The notes below the pieces were generated by a model. That model did no database searches. It saw nothing but the letters and a program-made list of their open reading frames with translations, and was not told the DNA's origin. Source: Paraglaciecola chathamensis S18K6 (lineage in GTDB: Bacteria; Pseudomonadota; Gammaproteobacteria; Enterobacterales; Alteromonadaceae). From it: a stretch of DNA of 62,533 nucleotides. The stretch lies in contig BAEM01000037.1 of assembly GCA_000314955.1 (NCBI GenBank), forward strand, positions 1-62,533, given 5' to 3'. This document shows, in pieces, positions 9,080 through 19,488 of this stretch (positions are counted from its first letter, which is position 1; the number at the start of each line of letters is the position of its first letter). Position numbers and translations under genes: made by a program.

Positions 9080-10720
9080 TTAGTTTTGGTAAATCAGCTT
9101 TCCCTTCTCTGGGTTATTTATTAAGGCGTCGTACTTTTCTTCTAAAAGATGACGCTTAATTTTAAGAGTTGGGGTTAGAAGGCCGTTATCGACAGTCCAA
9201 TCATCTTTCATGATCACAAACCGGTCTAGCACTGCGTGGCTTTCTAAACCACTATTAACCGATTCCAACGTCGCAAGCAGACTCTTCTCAATTTTATCCT
9301 GGTCTTTTTTTGCCGCATCTTCTGATAACACAACCAACGCGATAGGCTGTTTTAACTGAGAACCGGTGACACACACCTGCTCAACGGAGGAATTCCCCAT
9401 AATCAGTGCTTCGATGGGCACAGGAGCGATGTATTTTCCTTTGGCTGTTTTGAAAATCTCTTTTAATCGCCCAGTGATTTTCACATAGCCATCGCTGTCG
9501 ATAGCCCCTTTATCGCCGGTCCTAAGGTAGCCATCTTCAGTGAATGTCTCAGCGGTTTTCTCAGGCTCCAAATAGTACTCTTGCATATTACAAGGCCCTT
9601 TAACTTGGATCTCTCCTTCATCACCAATTCTAATGTCTACACCTTCATAGGCACGACCAATACTACCAATTTTGTCCTCTCTAAAGGGCACACAACAGGT
9701 ACCATAGGCGCTATTCTCCGTCATACCCCAACCTTCTGATATTTTCACACCTATGTTTAAGAACCACTTTAACGTGGCAGGCGATATTGGTGCTGAGCCA
9801 CTGGCACACATACGCGCTTTGTCTAAGCCAAGTTTCGTTCTAATTTTACCCGCTACAATATTGCCAACAAACGGTATCTTTAGAAGGAAATCGAGTTTCT
9901 TCTGAGGCATGTTTGCCAGTACGCCCATTTGGAATCTTGTCCAAAGTCGCGGTACTGATATGAATAATGTTGGTCTTAAATGGCAAATGTCCCGATTGAA
10001 GGTATCAAGTGACTCAATGAAGCCAATCTGAGTGTTTGCATAAAAGCTAGCCATTTCAACTAGAACTCGTTCAGTAATATGAGCTAACGGTAAGTAGCTC
10101 AATATGCGGTCATCTGCCCCAACATTTAATTCGTTTTTAGAGTTGCTTGCTGCCCAACTAATGGAATTATAAGTGTGCACCACGCCTTTGGGGTTGCCCG
10201 TACTACCTGAGGTATAAATGATCGTCATGGTACTGTCTAGTTCAGGCACTGGGCGCTCTATATAGGGCTCATTTGCCATTAGACTGTCCCAATCTTGGTC
10301 CGCTTCAATACCTGGATAAGGAAAGGCTAATTTAGTCACGCCATCCGGGATCGCCGCTACTTGCTCTGCGGTATCATCTAATTTACCAACAAAAATAACC
10401 GGGCAAGCCGCATGATTTAGAACGTACTGAATCGTTTTTTCGCCAGCAGTGGAATATATCGGAACTGACACATGGCCTGCCAGCATAATGGCAAGATCAG
10501 TAATGAACCATTCAGCACAATTTTTTGATAATAGGGCAATGTGGCTGCCTGCGGGTAAATTGAGTGCTATTAATCCTGCTGCAACGCGACGCACTTTGTC
10601 TGCCGTTTGTGCCCAAGTATAACTAATCACCGCACCGTTAATAGGTTGCTTTAAATATACCTTTTGAGGTGTTGAATCTTCCCAGTGGTACATCATTTCT
10701 AGGGGCGTTTGTAACGACAT
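9080..10720 (-). CDS. Long-chain acyl-CoA synthetase (AMP-forming)
   Basis: An ANL-superfamily enzyme of 546 residues that would activate a carboxylic acid, probably a fatty acid, to its CoA thioester via an acyl-adenylate. Visible motifs are the P-loop-like YTSGSTGNPKGVVHTY near residue 170, GWGMTENSAYG, and YLRTGDKGAIDSDGYVKITG with RLKEIFKTAKGKYIAPVPIE near residue 400. The KGKYIAP motif resembles the FAA1/COG1022 type more than E. coli FadD. No signal peptide is seen. It stands alone, ends at a strong terminator, and its ATG is preceded by GGAGAT. Exact chain-length preference cannot be read from sequence. Confidence 0.85.
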   Translation of the reverse strand: MSLQTPLEMMYHWEDSTPQKVYLKQPINGAVISYTWAQTADKVRRVAAGLIALNLPAGSHIALLSKNCAEWFITDLAIMLAGHVSVPIYSTAGEKTIQYVLNHAACPVIFVGKLDDTAEQVAAIPDGVTKLAFPYPGIEADQDWDSLMANEPYIERPVPELDSTMTIIYTSGSTGNPKGVVHTYNSISWAASNSKNELNVGADDRILSYLPLAHITERVLVEMASFYANTQIGFIESLDTFNRDICHLRPTLFISVPRLWTRFQMGVLANMPQKKLDFLLKIPFVGNIVAGKIRTKLGLDKARMCASGSAPISPATLKWFLNIGVKISEGWGMTENSAYGTCCVPFREDKIGSIGRAYEGVDIRIGDEGEIQVKGPCNMQEYYLEPEKTAETFTEDGYLRTGDKGAIDSDGYVKITGRLKEIFKTAKGKYIAPVPIEALIMGNSSVEQVCVTGSQLKQPIALVVLSEDAAKKDQDKIEKSLLATLESVNSGLESHAVLDRFVIMKDDWTVDNGLLTPTLKIKRHLLEEKYDALINNPEKGKLIYQN

Positions 10721-10886
10721 TTCATCTCCAGTACACTTTTCTACATTCTGATAACAATGTTATAACGATTGAAGTGACACAGGTCAAACAACTATAAGAC
10801 TTCAGCATTTATTTTGCGTATCGATATAAATAAAGCGAATTAATACAGCTCATTTTCTAGGCAAAAAGCCCTACTTTAGTACTAAC

Positions 10887-11786
10887 TCAGTGCTGTTTTG
10901 TGATTTGGTCAAATTGTTCGACAACCCAGCGAGAGAAATGCTGAACTTTTATACGGGAAAAATGAGAGGGTGGCGCAACCAAATAATAGGCGTATTGACA
11001 GGGGAAATTAAAGTCAAACAACCGGACTAATTGTCCTTTTTCTAATTGTTCGTAAATCAAGCTATTACGGATCATCGCAAAACCTTGCCCCGCTAATGCG
11101 GCTTCAATTATGGTGACACTAGAGTCATCCACTTGGAGCGAGGTGTGACCCTGTCCAAGGGGCAGGTTGTGCATCTCATAGAATTTATTCCACGCCAGCA
11201 TAATATCACTGCTTTTTTCTTTTAGTGTCGGCAAGTTGACTAAATGCTCGGGGGTTAGCGCTTTTTCCTTTAAACCAGGATGACAAACTAAGTAAAGCGT
11301 GTCTTCCAACAACTTTTGACTCTCCAAGTTCGGATAATCGCCCGTACCAAAGCGTATCGCTACATCGATATCATTCGCTTCGAAATCTAATAGGGTATTT
11401 GTTGGTTGAATCTTTACATTCATATCTGGCTGCAGTGTTTGAAACTTCGATAATCTAGGCACCAACCACCGAATTGACAACGACTCAGTGGCTGTGATGG
11501 TTAAGCTATTAGGCTGATCATCTGCCGCTACGCTGTCTACTCCGTTTAAGAATGATGTGAAACCTGACGCCACATATGGCGCTAGCCTTTGTCCCGCTTG
11601 AGTAAGGGAGACACTTCGATGGCCTCTTATAAATAATTGGCAACCTAAAAACGCTTCTAAGGTTTTTATATGTTGACTAATAGCGGCCTGGGTCACAAAT
11701 AGCTGATCGGCTGCTTCTTTGAAGCTCAATGTCTGCGCCGCAACAGAAAAATAGCGTAAAGCATTTAAAGGGGGTAATTTACGCAT
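10887..11786 (-). CDS. LysR-family transcriptional regulator (GcvA-like)
   Basis: A 299-residue regulator. The N-terminal winged helix-turn-helix (about 5-65) contains LRYFSVAAQTLSFKEAADQL and VTQAAISQHIKTLEAFLG. The C-terminal periplasmic-binding-like effector domain includes SIRWLVPRLSKFQ and DVAIRFGTGDYP. The opening RKLPPLNALRYF resembles the GcvA subgroup, but the regulated genes are unknown. It is divergent from a small secreted-protein gene at 11893, a common arrangement for LysR regulator and target. The 106 bases between the two start codons would hold any operator. Confidence 0.85.
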   Translation of the reverse strand: MRKLPPLNALRYFSVAAQTLSFKEAADQLFVTQAAISQHIKTLEAFLGCQLFIRGHRSVSLTQAGQRLAPYVASGFTSFLNGVDSVAADDQPNSLTITATESLSIRWLVPRLSKFQTLQPDMNVKIQPTNTLLDFEANDIDVAIRFGTGDYPNLESQKLLEDTLYLVCHPGLKEKALTPEHLVNLPTLKEKSSDIMLAWNKFYEMHNLPLGQGHTSLQVDDSSVTIIEAALAGQGFAMIRNSLIYEQLEKGQLVRLFDFNFPCQYAYYLVAPPSHFSRIKVQHFSRWVVEQFDQITKQH

Positions 11787-11892
11787 CCGCCTACCTCGAT
11801 TAAGTTTTACTTAACTGTAGTTTAGTTTTGCTCGTTTGTCAGGCCCTCCTAGGCCCTCTATCTTAAAAGCCACTAACCACGAGGAGAACTAC

Positions 11893-12237
11893 ATGTTTAT
11901 CAATCTAGAAAACACCTTTCGGGCTATTCGATTTGCCTTATTTATGCTAGTTATTTTATTAATGAGTCACAGCAGTTATGCTGTTCAGCCATTAGAAAAA
12001 CTATACGCTTTACCTGGCTATCCTTATGAACCATTAGTGAGACGCGCAGAAAAAGTCGCAATTACATACAAACAGGAAGGAAATATGGTTCGTTGCAACG
12101 CTGAAATTAGCCAGCACGATACGCACTGGAAAAGCGAACCGCGACTCATAGGCCAGGAAGCCTTCGATGAGGCACCATTACGGTCTTGCTTAGATAGAAG
12201 TGATGCTAAGAAACTGCTGAAGGCCTCATACCAATAA
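11893..12237 (+). CDS. Small secreted protein of unknown function
   Basis: A 114-residue protein that I do not recognise. The chosen ATG at 11893 has an excellent GAGGAG ribosome-binding site; longer in-frame starts lack one. Residues 10-33 form a signal peptide (RFALFMLVILLMSHSSYA, probable cleavage after SYA). The mature part has two Cys (MVRCNAE and LRSCLDR) that could form a disulfide in the periplasm, and it is polar. It is divergent from the LysR gene, so it may be that regulator's target (inference from position). Confidence 0.65.
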   Translation: MFINLENTFRAIRFALFMLVILLMSHSSYAVQPLEKLYALPGYPYEPLVRRAEKVAITYKQEGNMVRCNAEISQHDTHWKSEPRLIGQEAFDEAPLRSCLDRSDAKKLLKASYQ

Positions 12238-12243
12238 GAAATG

Positions 12244-12276
12244 TGCGCAGCGGTAGATTTATAAAAACGCTGCGCA
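12244..12276. terminator. Hairpin between convergent genes
   Basis: A nine-base-pair GC-rich stem (TGCGCAGCG and CGCTGCGCA, 15-base loop) lies between the stop of the small secreted protein and the 3' end of rlmB. Neither side has a long T-run, so it may be a weak bidirectional terminator. Confidence 0.5.
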
Positions 12277-12305
12277 TGAATTAACTAAAACGTGGAAGAG
12301 TCTAC

Positions 12306-13046
12306 TTATAACGCCCGTTGGCGTACTATTTCATATAAGCAAACGCCTGTCGCTACAGACACATTCAAGCTTGATACAGAGCCCGCCATTGGCAGCTTAA
12401 TAAGCTCATCGCAATGTTCTCGGGTAAGTCTGCGCATTCCTTTCCCTTCAGCCCCCATGACTAAGGCGATTGGCCCTTGCATTTTACACTGATAAATACT
12501 TTGTGTTGCTTCCCCAGCGGTCCCTACCACCCATACGCCAGCGTCTTTAATTTCGCGTAAGGTACGAGCCAGGTTAGTGACCTGTATAAGCGGGATAAGA
12601 TCAGCTGCGCCACATGCAACTTTTCGAACGACTGGCGTTAACGCTACCGAGTTATCTTTCGGTACCACAATGGCATCAATTCCTGCTGCATCGGCAGTAC
12701 GCAAGCATGCACCTAAATTATGCGGGTCAGTTACGCCATCTAGCACGAGTAAGAAGGGTGTAGCGCTTTTCTTGATGATGTCGTCTAAGTCGTTTTCGTT
12801 AAACTGTTTGCCAGGTTTAGCTTTTGCCACTACACCTTGGTGTTGCTCACCATTGACTTTGTCGTCTAACGTTTTGCGCTGACAAAACTGCACTGCAATA
12901 CCAAACTTACGCGCATGATTAATAATGGTATTGATAGGCTTATCATCTCGGCCTTTAAGCACAAACAGTTCAATTAACCTCTCAGGCTCACGCTCAATAA
13001 CAGCCTCTAATGCGTGAATACCATACAACCACTCATGTTGAGCCAT
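12306..13046 (-). CDS. rlmB: 23S rRNA (guanosine-2251-2'-O)-methyltransferase
   Basis: SPOUT-family methyltransferase of 246 residues that modifies Gm2251 in the P-loop of 23S rRNA. The N-terminal substrate-binding domain (about 1-75) opens [10 protein letters not shown]. The catalytic trefoil-knot domain carries [13 protein letters not shown] (motif 1), [19 protein letters not shown] (motif 2) and [14 protein letters not shown] (motif 3). It starts two bases after the rnr stop, so rnr-rlmB is a coupled pair as in E. coli. Confidence 0.96.
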   Translation of the reverse strand: MAQHEWLYGIHALEAVIEREPERLIELFVLKGRDDKPINTIINHARKFGIAVQFCQRKTLDDKVNGEQHQGVVAKAKPGKQFNENDLDDIIKKSATPFLLVLDGVTDPHNLGACLRTADAAGIDAIVVPKDNSVALTPVVRKVACGAADLIPLIQVTNLARTLREIKDAGVWVVGTAGEATQSIYQCKMQGPIALVMGAEGKGMRRLTREHCDELIKLPMAGSVSSLNVSVATGVCLYEIVRQRAL

Positions 13047-13048
13047 GG

Positions 13049-15481
13049 TTACTTCTTCCTCTTATTTGACGATGAGCGGCGTGGCTTCGAAGCAGGTTTA
13101 GAGGCGGTGCCTCCTTTATTACTCGAACGACGCGTGCGCGGTTTCTTTTTGTTTGCGCCAGTTTTGTCGCTATCACTTGCTGCTTTAGCTCCGGCTTTTG
13201 ATACTGGGCTTTCTTTGCCTGAGGTATTTTTTGCTGACCCTTTTTTACTCGATGTCGATTTCTTTGCGCCTCGTCTTCCCCCTTTTGGTTTAGGCGGAGC
13301 TTTAGCCAATACGAAGTCTATTTTTCGTTCATCTAGATTCACCCCTGCCACTTTGACTTCAAGAGGATCACCAAGACGATACACAATACCGGAATTTTCA
13401 CCCACTAAATGCTGCTTGGTTTCGTCAAACTGATAAAAATCGTTATCAAGTGCAGAAATATGTACCAAGCCGTCAATATGGAACTCTGTTAGACGCACGA
13501 AGAAACCAAAACTGGTGACGGATGCAATAACGCCATCAAATGTATCCCCAACATGGTCAAGCATAAACTCGCATTTGAGCCAGTCTGATACGTCTCGAGT
13601 TGCATCATCAGCCCGTCGCTCAGTCATTGAACATTGTTCCCCTAGCGCATCCACTTCTTCTTCTGTGTACGCTTTACCGCCAGTTTTACTTTTTTGTTGC
13701 TGTTTTTTATCTATCGTGGCTTTTAATGCACGATGCACCACGAGATCAGGATAGCGGCGAATGGGCGAAGTAAAGTGAGCATAGGCATCAAGCGCCAAAC
13801 CAAAATGACCAATATTTTCGTGACTATATACGGCTTGTTTCATTGAACGAAGCAGCATAGTTTGAATAAGCTCTTGATCCGCTCTACCCTGAATTTTACT
13901 GATCACCTCGGTGAATTCTTGCGGAGACGCGTCCTTACTAATGTGGTGCGTTATGCCCACCTCAGCCAAATATGACAAGAATGCGCTCAGCCTATCTGAA
14001 TCTGGCTCATCATGAATGCGATATAAGGCTTCAGCCTTTTGCTTACTCAAGGTTTTTGCTGCCGCCACATTCGCTAGGATCATGCACTCTTCAATCAGTT
14101 TGTGCGCATCATTACGCGTCACTGGTACGATCGTGTCTATTTTTCGCTGAGCATTAAATACAAATTTACTTTCTTGCGTCTCAAACTCAATAGCACCGCG
14201 CTGATTGCGTCTACGTTTTAATGTACGGTACATATCATGTAAATTTTTAAGATGGGGAACCTGCTCTGCGTAACGCTTATGCAATTCAGGATTAGCTTGC
14301 CCCTCCTCTTTCAATAGTTCCCATACTTTGGTGTAGGTAAGGCGCGCTTTGGAGTTCATAACAGCTTCATAAAACTGATGTTCCGCTAGCTCCCCGTTTG
14401 CGTTAATGGTCATTTCACAGACCATACATAAACGGTCGACTTGCGGGTTTAAAGAGCACAAACCATTGGACAGCACTTCGGGCAACATAGGAATAACTTG
14501 CTCTGGGAAGTATACTGAGTTACCGCGGTTTTGAGCTTCGCTATCCAGTGCAGTGCCAGGTCTGACGTAATAACTCACATCTGCTATTGCAACCCATAAC
14601 TGCCAGCCACCATCTTCTAACGGTTCGCAAAAAACAGCGTCATCAAAATCGCGGGCGTCTTCACCGTCAATGGTGACCAGAGGCAGTTGGCGTAGATCTA
14701 TTCTATTTTCTTTGGCTTCTTCAGGTACTTGCTCGGTCAGAGTGGAGATTTGCTTGGTGACACCTTTAGGCCATGCATGAGGAATATCGAATGTGCGCAG
14801 TGCCATGTCGATTTCCATACCCGGCGCCATATGTTCACCCAATACTTCTAACACCTTACCAATCGCGTTGACTCGGCGTCTTGGGCGCTGAACAATTTCA
14901 ACCACCACAATAAAACCTTGGCGAGCGCCGTTTACATATTCGCCAGGAATAGTAATTTCGTGATTAATACGGCTATCATCCGGTATGACTAACCCCACGC
15001 CGTTTTCAAAGAAGTAGCGGCCCACAATAGGCTCGCTGCGTGGCTCGATGATTTTCGCTATGCGGGCTTCTCGGCGGCCTCTGTTATCAGTGCCACTTTC
15101 TTTAACCAGCACCACATCGCCATGCAGCACTGTAGACATTTGCGCATTATGAATAAATAGGTCTTTTTCACCATCATCGCGCTTTAAAAAACCAAACCCG
15201 TCTCGGTGGCCAATCACACGCCCTTGAATCAGCTCTTCTAATTTAAGCTTGGCGTATTTTTTATCACGATTGAATTCGATTTGCCCTTCGCGCTCCATTG
15301 CCCGCAAACGACGTTGAATACCAATTCGGCTATCTTCATCTTCTGCATTTAATAGGTGACAAAATTCAAGAAAGGATAACGGTTTTTTGGCTTTAGTGAG
15401 TAATTCGAGCAGATATTCTCGGCTCGCCACTGGATTTTCGTATTTTTCTTTCTCGCGCTGGTAAAAGGGATCGTCGCTCAT
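13049..15481 (-). CDS. rnr: Ribonuclease R
   Basis: 3'-5' exoribonuclease of 810 residues that degrades structured RNA. In order: an N-terminal helix-turn-helix (about 20-75), cold-shock domains ([20 protein letters not shown] near 90), the RNB catalytic domain with the metal-binding [20 protein letters not shown] near 265-285 (conserved Asp residues intact), an S1 domain ([20 protein letters not shown] near 650), and a long Lys/Ser/Arg-rich tail from about 730 to 810. The basic tail is a known helicase/RNA-handling region of RNase R. It is cotranscribed with rlmB downstream. Confidence 0.97.
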   Translation of the reverse strand: MSDDPFYQREKEKYENPVASREYLLELLTKAKKPLSFLEFCHLLNAEDEDSRIGIQRRLRAMEREGQIEFNRDKKYAKLKLEELIQGRVIGHRDGFGFLKRDDGEKDLFIHNAQMSTVLHGDVVLVKESGTDNRGRREARIAKIIEPRSEPIVGRYFFENGVGLVIPDDSRINHEITIPGEYVNGARQGFIVVVEIVQRPRRRVNAIGKVLEVLGEHMAPGMEIDMALRTFDIPHAWPKGVTKQISTLTEQVPEEAKENRIDLRQLPLVTIDGEDARDFDDAVFCEPLEDGGWQLWVAIADVSYYVRPGTALDSEAQNRGNSVYFPEQVIPMLPEVLSNGLCSLNPQVDRLCMVCEMTINANGELAEHQFYEAVMNSKARLTYTKVWELLKEEGQANPELHKRYAEQVPHLKNLHDMYRTLKRRRNQRGAIEFETQESKFVFNAQRKIDTIVPVTRNDAHKLIEECMILANVAAAKTLSKQKAEALYRIHDEPDSDRLSAFLSYLAEVGITHHISKDASPQEFTEVISKIQGRADQELIQTMLLRSMKQAVYSHENIGHFGLALDAYAHFTSPIRRYPDLVVHRALKATIDKKQQQKSKTGGKAYTEEEVDALGEQCSMTERRADDATRDVSDWLKCEFMLDHVGDTFDGVIASVTSFGFFVRLTEFHIDGLVHISALDNDFYQFDETKQHLVGENSGIVYRLGDPLEVKVAGVNLDERKIDFVLAKAPPKPKGGRRGAKKSTSSKKGSAKNTSGKESPVSKAGAKAASDSDKTGANKKKPRTRRSSNKGGTASKPASKPRRSSSNKRKK

Positions 15482-15620
15482 ATAAGTGATGGCGTTTCCA
15501 AGTTAGGTAAATGTTGCGCCTAGTATAACGAAGCTGGCGCAATTAAAAACGCTTAATTGATAACGATAAAGCCCAACTTGTTATGCATTGAATAAAGTGA
15601 CGACTTTAAAAAGGAATGAC

Positions 15621-16274
15621 TTAGGACTCTAAAGGCCGTTTTGCTTTGCGAACCGCCTTAGGGTGCATCAGTTTTTCTAGTTTAGATAAACAGTTGGCAA
15701 TTTTTTGATGTGTTTTTTTGTCGTTAGTCACCGCGTTGTATAACCAATGATACGCATCTTCGTAATCATATGGGCTACCGTAGCCGTCGAGAAACAATTC
15801 GACCAATTCTATTTGGGCTTTTTGATTACCCAACATGGATGCTTCACGTAAAAAGACCACCGCACGTTCTTTATCCTGCTGTACTAGCTTACCTTTTGAA
15901 TAGTACCGACCAAGTTGTTCCAACCCTTCAGGTAAGCCTTGATCAGCGGCTTGACGCATAAAGTTAATACCACGCTCGGGCTCAGCATCTACGCACACGC
16001 CCCATGCAAGCATGTCACCCCATAAAAATTGATAGGCAGGTATTTTTAAGGTTTGCGCTCTGGCTTCTATGTCTTGCACTAATTGGCAGTCATCTAAAAC
16101 AACCCGACTTAAGTGTTCATTGCGATGAATTAAACGCAATAGCTCATCTTGAGAATATAGCTGGACTGCTTTGAGCTCTTCTGCCGCGAAACTAACAGAA
16201 GCCCCTACCGTGGTTAAACTTAAACAACCAGCAAGCAAGCCTAGATTGAACAATTTAGAGAATGACATTTTCAT
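15621..16274 (-). CDS. motX: Sodium-type polar flagellar motor protein MotX
   Basis: A 217-residue periplasmic protein with a signal peptide (residues 1-30, ending SVSFA). Two or three Sel1-like repeats follow (AYQFLWGDMLAWGVCVDAE, GLPEGLEQLGRYYSKGKLVQ, and a third ending LDGYGSPYDYEDAYHWLYN). This layout and the QLYSQDELLRLI...DDCQLVQDIEARAQ opening match MotX of Vibrio and Shewanella, which forms the T-ring with MotY and anchors PomA/PomB stators. MotX near rnr is a layout I recall from related genera. Motor stator genes are not in this window. Confidence 0.87.
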   Translation of the reverse strand: MKMSFSKLFNLGLLAGCLSLTTVGASVSFAAEELKAVQLYSQDELLRLIHRNEHLSRVVLDDCQLVQDIEARAQTLKIPAYQFLWGDMLAWGVCVDAEPERGINFMRQAADQGLPEGLEQLGRYYSKGKLVQQDKERAVVFLREASMLGNQKAQIELVELFLDGYGSPYDYEDAYHWLYNAVTNDKKTHQKIANCLSKLEKLMHPKAVRKAKRPLES

Positions 16275-16385
16275 AGTGATATCTATTTACCGAGACATAT
16301 AGGTTTTATCGGCAGCAATTTGAATTGGTAAACCCTTAACTGCCGAATGTATTTTCTATATTCAGGTCAGAATAGAGATCCCCCG

Positions 16386-16619
16386 TTAACTTGCCAACGC
16401 TGACTGAACCACTTGTGCATGTTCAATCAAGTCGTGACCTAAATCGGTCAAGTAACCGCCATCTGGTAGTGTCACTATGCCTTTTTCAAATAAGCGCTTA
16501 GCGGCATCAATGAGTTCAGGCTCTGCGTCATGATGTATTTTTAAGCCTTGCATCAAGCTAGTGGTAGGAAACTTCAATAATAAATTAAACTCGTTGACCA
16601 TTTCGTTCGTAAGTGACAT
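16386..16619 (-). CDS. TIGR02647 family protein
   Basis: A small cytoplasmic protein of 77 residues. The ATG at 16619 was chosen for its GAGG site seven bases upstream and because MSLTNEMVNEFNLLLKF is the family's usual opening. Conserved parts are LMQGLKIHHDAEPELIDAAK and KGIVTLPDGGYLTDLGHD. I recognise it as the TIGR02647 conserved hypothetical family of marine gammaproteobacteria and pseudomonads. Its function is unknown. The C-terminal helix-rich region resembles a small winged helix, but this is a guess. Confidence 0.7.
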   Translation of the reverse strand: MSLTNEMVNEFNLLLKFPTTSLMQGLKIHHDAEPELIDAAKRLFEKGIVTLPDGGYLTDLGHDLIEHAQVVQSALAS

Positions 16620-17135
16620 AGGCAATCCTCGATGATGATTATTGTGTGATAAAGACAATACATTCGGGCTTTCTCAGCTTACTTTAACCAGGGATATACA
16701 CACACCAAGTGTGAAGATAAACCTCCACTTAACGCGATATAAAAGTATGTCGAGCTAACCCGCTAATTTTACATATCATGCTATGCCAATAAACCACTAG
16801 ATGTTGATAAAATCAAGCCAAAAACGACAAAGACTATGTATCAATGTGATATTCAATCAAAGGGAAATAGCTAAAAATAACAAGGTCTAACGATCCATCT
16901 CGTAACTTAGCACCGAGCAGTTTATACTCTGGTATAGTAAATTGTCACTTTCAATGTTCTTCTTTGTATTACAACATTGATTGAAGTACACCTTAGCAGT
17001 TTGAACCACTCGTTATTCTGCACATTTCGGAAGGCACAATAAGCGCCAATAGTTGGCGCTGTTAAAACACCTTCACTCACATTTTAATTATTTGCGCTCA
17101 AGTTAGCGCAATTTGATATAGCGCAGAACATTATT
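16620..17135. other. Intergenic region with the long fre leader
   Basis: About 516 bases between divergent genes. A possible extended -10 for fre (TG-g-TATAGT) is at 16930-16938 on the plus strand. Transcription from it would give a leader of about 190 bases. Two hairpins lie in that leader: AGCGCCAA/TTGGCGCT at 17042-17060 and TTGCGCT/AGCGCAA at 17092-17111. No open reading frame in this stretch looks like a gene. Confidence 0.5.
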
Positions 17136-17849
17136 ATGCATCACACACTATGTAAGGTTGAATCCATTGTTGCTCTCAACCCTGTCGTCAGCCTAGTGAC
17201 TTTGACACCTCAGCAGCCCTTTACCCATCAGGCTGGTCAATACCTTAAAATCGTCATGGACGAGGGCGACCAACGCCCGTTTAGTATCGCCACGGCTCCT
17301 CGAGAAGATGGCACCATTCAATTGCATATAGGCGCAGAGCCAGGCAACAGTTACGCTGGTGAAGTGCTTGAAAAAATGCGCAATGAAGGCGAAATCACGG
17401 TAAACGGTGGCTTAGGTAATGCGTATGCGCAACTAGAAACCAGCATGCCCACTATTTTACTTGCTGGCGGTACAGGCTTTTCTTATACCCAAGCTATCTT
17501 GCATAAGATGCTTGAGGTGACTGAATCGGTTGAAGGTCACAAAGATCCCATTTTCCTATATTGGGGCACCCGCTCTACCGCTGACATGTATGCTTACGAT
17601 GAACTTGTCGCTCTTGATAAAAAACATGCCCACTTTACCTTTGTTCCTGTAGTTGAGCATCCAGGGCATCAATGGTCAGGTAAAACTGGCTATGTACATA
17701 AAGCCGTACTTGAAGATTTCGTTAGCCTTGAACCCTACCGTGTCTATGTGGCAGGTCGATTTGAAATGGCTGGTGTCGCACGAGAAGACTTTCACCAGCA
17801 GGGTTTGATATTGAAAAACTTGTTCGGCGACGCTTTCGAATTTATTTAA
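17136..17849 (+). CDS. fre: NAD(P)H-flavin reductase (Fre)
   Basis: Flavin reductase of 237 residues, close to the E. coli Fre length. It transfers hydride from NAD(P)H to free flavins. The FAD/flavin-binding domain contains RPFSIATAPREDGTIQLHIG near residue 48. The NAD-binding domain contains LLAGGTGFSYTQAILHKML near 110 and ends with VAGRFEMAGVAREDF. It stands alone between trmL (convergent) and the TIGR02647 gene (divergent). Reduced flavin could serve siderophore iron release or other oxidoreductases. The ATG has no strong ribosome-binding site nearby, unlike most genes here. Confidence 0.9.
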   Translation: MHHTLCKVESIVALNPVVSLVTLTPQQPFTHQAGQYLKIVMDEGDQRPFSIATAPREDGTIQLHIGAEPGNSYAGEVLEKMRNEGEITVNGGLGNAYAQLETSMPTILLAGGTGFSYTQAILHKMLEVTESVEGHKDPIFLYWGTRSTADMYAYDELVALDKKHAHFTFVPVVEHPGHQWSGKTGYVHKAVLEDFVSLEPYRVYVAGRFEMAGVAREDFHQQGLILKNLFGDAFEFI

Positions 17850-17910
17850 ACGCTAATGAATTGACTGCAAAGGGTAAGTAAAAGACTTACCCTTTGAATC
17901 TTACTATCTG

Positions 17911-18375
17911 CTACACCGCGCCACTGAAATCAAGTTGGCGCCATGCTTCATAAACAAACACTGATACCGCATTAGACAAATTCATGCTGCGACTGTCCGC
18001 CAGCATAGGGATCCTCACGCGCTGCTCTGGTGGCAAACTTTGTATTACTTCATTGGGCAATCCGCGTGTTTCAGGGCCAAACAACAAGGCATCGCCTTTT
18101 TGATACTCCGCTTTAGCGAAAAAGGTTGTTCCCTTTGTCGTACAAGCAAAAACGCGTTTAGGTTGGCGTGATTCAATATAAGCTTCCAAAGATGCATGCC
18201 TGACCACATTAGCAAATTCGTGATAATCCAACCCAGCTCGGCGTACCCGTTTATCGTCCCATTCAAACCCTAAAGGCTCAATTAAATGTAAAGCAAAGCC
18301 CGTATTGGCACATAAACGGATAATATTGCCGGTATTGGGCGGAATTTCAGGTTGGTATAATACGATGTCTAGCAT
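17911..18375 (-). CDS. trmL: tRNA (cytidine-34-2'-O)-methyltransferase
   Basis: SPOUT methyltransferase of 154 residues that methylates the wobble base of tRNA-Leu isoacceptors. The ATG at 18375 ([20 protein letters not shown]) matches the family start and length; the longer in-frame extension is not family-like. Motifs: [31 protein letters not shown] and [17 protein letters not shown]. It lies 63 bases from the PldB-like gene on the same strand and may share a transcript with it. Confidence 0.94.
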   Translation of the reverse strand: MLDIVLYQPEIPPNTGNIIRLCANTGFALHLIEPLGFEWDDKRVRRAGLDYHEFANVVRHASLEAYIESRQPKRVFACTTKGTTFFAKAEYQKGDALLFGPETRGLPNEVIQSLPPEQRVRIPMLADSRSMNLSNAVSVFVYEAWRQLDFSGAV

Positions 18376-18438
18376 GAAGTTGGTCACATAAGTCACAATG
18401 GCGGACATTCTAACAAAATGCACTAGTATGAGTAAGGC

Positions 18439-19419
18439 TTATCTGGCAGGTGCAAGTTGCAAGAAAGCTAAAATAGCCTCTAGACAGGGCACCCGATATT
18501 GATCCTCTTCTAGCAACATTTCGTGTCTGGCACCTGCGATGTGCTGCACCTCACAGTGAGGTATTTCGGCTAAAACTCGACTCTGCCTTTTGTTATCCAC
18601 CACTGTGTCATCTCCTGCTTGGATGGCCCAAACAGGAAGCCTAATTTGGCTCGCTTGGGCTTCAATGGTGTCCATCGCTCTTAACGCAGCACGCAGCCAA
18701 TGGCCTGTCACACCGCCTAGCTGAACTTCAGGCTGCAGGTTATATTCATCGCGAAATAATCGGTAACGTATATTGCTATGGGTTAACTCGTTGAGCGCAA
18801 ATTCAGTCTCACGATAATTTCTTTGTCCCGGAAAGTAACTCGCGTCATGCCCTAAACCGCGGCTAATCAATAAATTGGTACCAATCAAAATATTCGCCAA
18901 CCAATTTGGTAACGCAGGACGAATACCAAACATAGGTGCACACACAATCAGTTGAGCGAAGTCTTGAGGGTGTGCTAACACATATAAGGCTCCGATGGCA
19001 CATCCCATCGAGTGGCATACTAATTGAGGTTTATGCTGCGTGTTCGGCTCGATGACTTGTTGATAAAAAACTTTAAAGTCAGCAACATAATCAGCAAAGT
19101 CATGCACAAAGCCCATTTGCGGGTTTTGCGTCATACGGTCTGATAAACCTTGGCCTCGGTGATCATGTATAAACACCGAATAACCATTTTGGTACAAATC
19201 AAACATCACTTCTTGGTACTTCACCCAAGACTCTATTCGGCCGGTCGATATAGCAACCGCTCCTTTCTCCTCAGGATGAGATAAATAGGCATAGCTAATA
19301 TTGATACCAGAGTGACCTTCAAAGCGACCTTTTACAAGTGAACGCATTAAGGGCTTTATCTCGTCTTGGTAGATTTGCTCAAGTTCACTTTCTGCGCTTA
19401 TCAGGTATTTGCCCGTCAT
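18439..19419 (-). CDS. Alpha/beta hydrolase, lysophospholipase PldB-like
   Basis: A 326-residue serine hydrolase of the COG2267 group, resembling E. coli PldB (lysophospholipase L2). The nucleophile elbow reads CHSMGC near residue 143, so the usual first Gly of GxSxG is Cys. The oxyanion strand includes HDHRGQGLSDR. The Asp is in AGDDTVVDN and the His in GARHEML. No signal peptide is seen, so the protein is cytoplasmic or membrane-associated. The substrate cannot be read from sequence; monoacylglycerol or lysophospholipid is likely. Confidence 0.75.
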   Translation of the reverse strand: MTGKYLISAESELEQIYQDEIKPLMRSLVKGRFEGHSGINISYAYLSHPEEKGAVAISTGRIESWVKYQEVMFDLYQNGYSVFIHDHRGQGLSDRMTQNPQMGFVHDFADYVADFKVFYQQVIEPNTQHKPQLVCHSMGCAIGALYVLAHPQDFAQLIVCAPMFGIRPALPNWLANILIGTNLLISRGLGHDASYFPGQRNYRETEFALNELTHSNIRYRLFRDEYNLQPEVQLGGVTGHWLRAALRAMDTIEAQASQIRLPVWAIQAGDDTVVDNKRQSRVLAEIPHCEVQHIAGARHEMLLEEDQYRVPCLEAILAFLQLAPAR

Positions 19420-19488
19420 ACGTTCGCTCTATTATTCACTCTGTGCTGCGTAGCTTATCAAAGGGGAAAAGCAGTGAACACAATGGGG

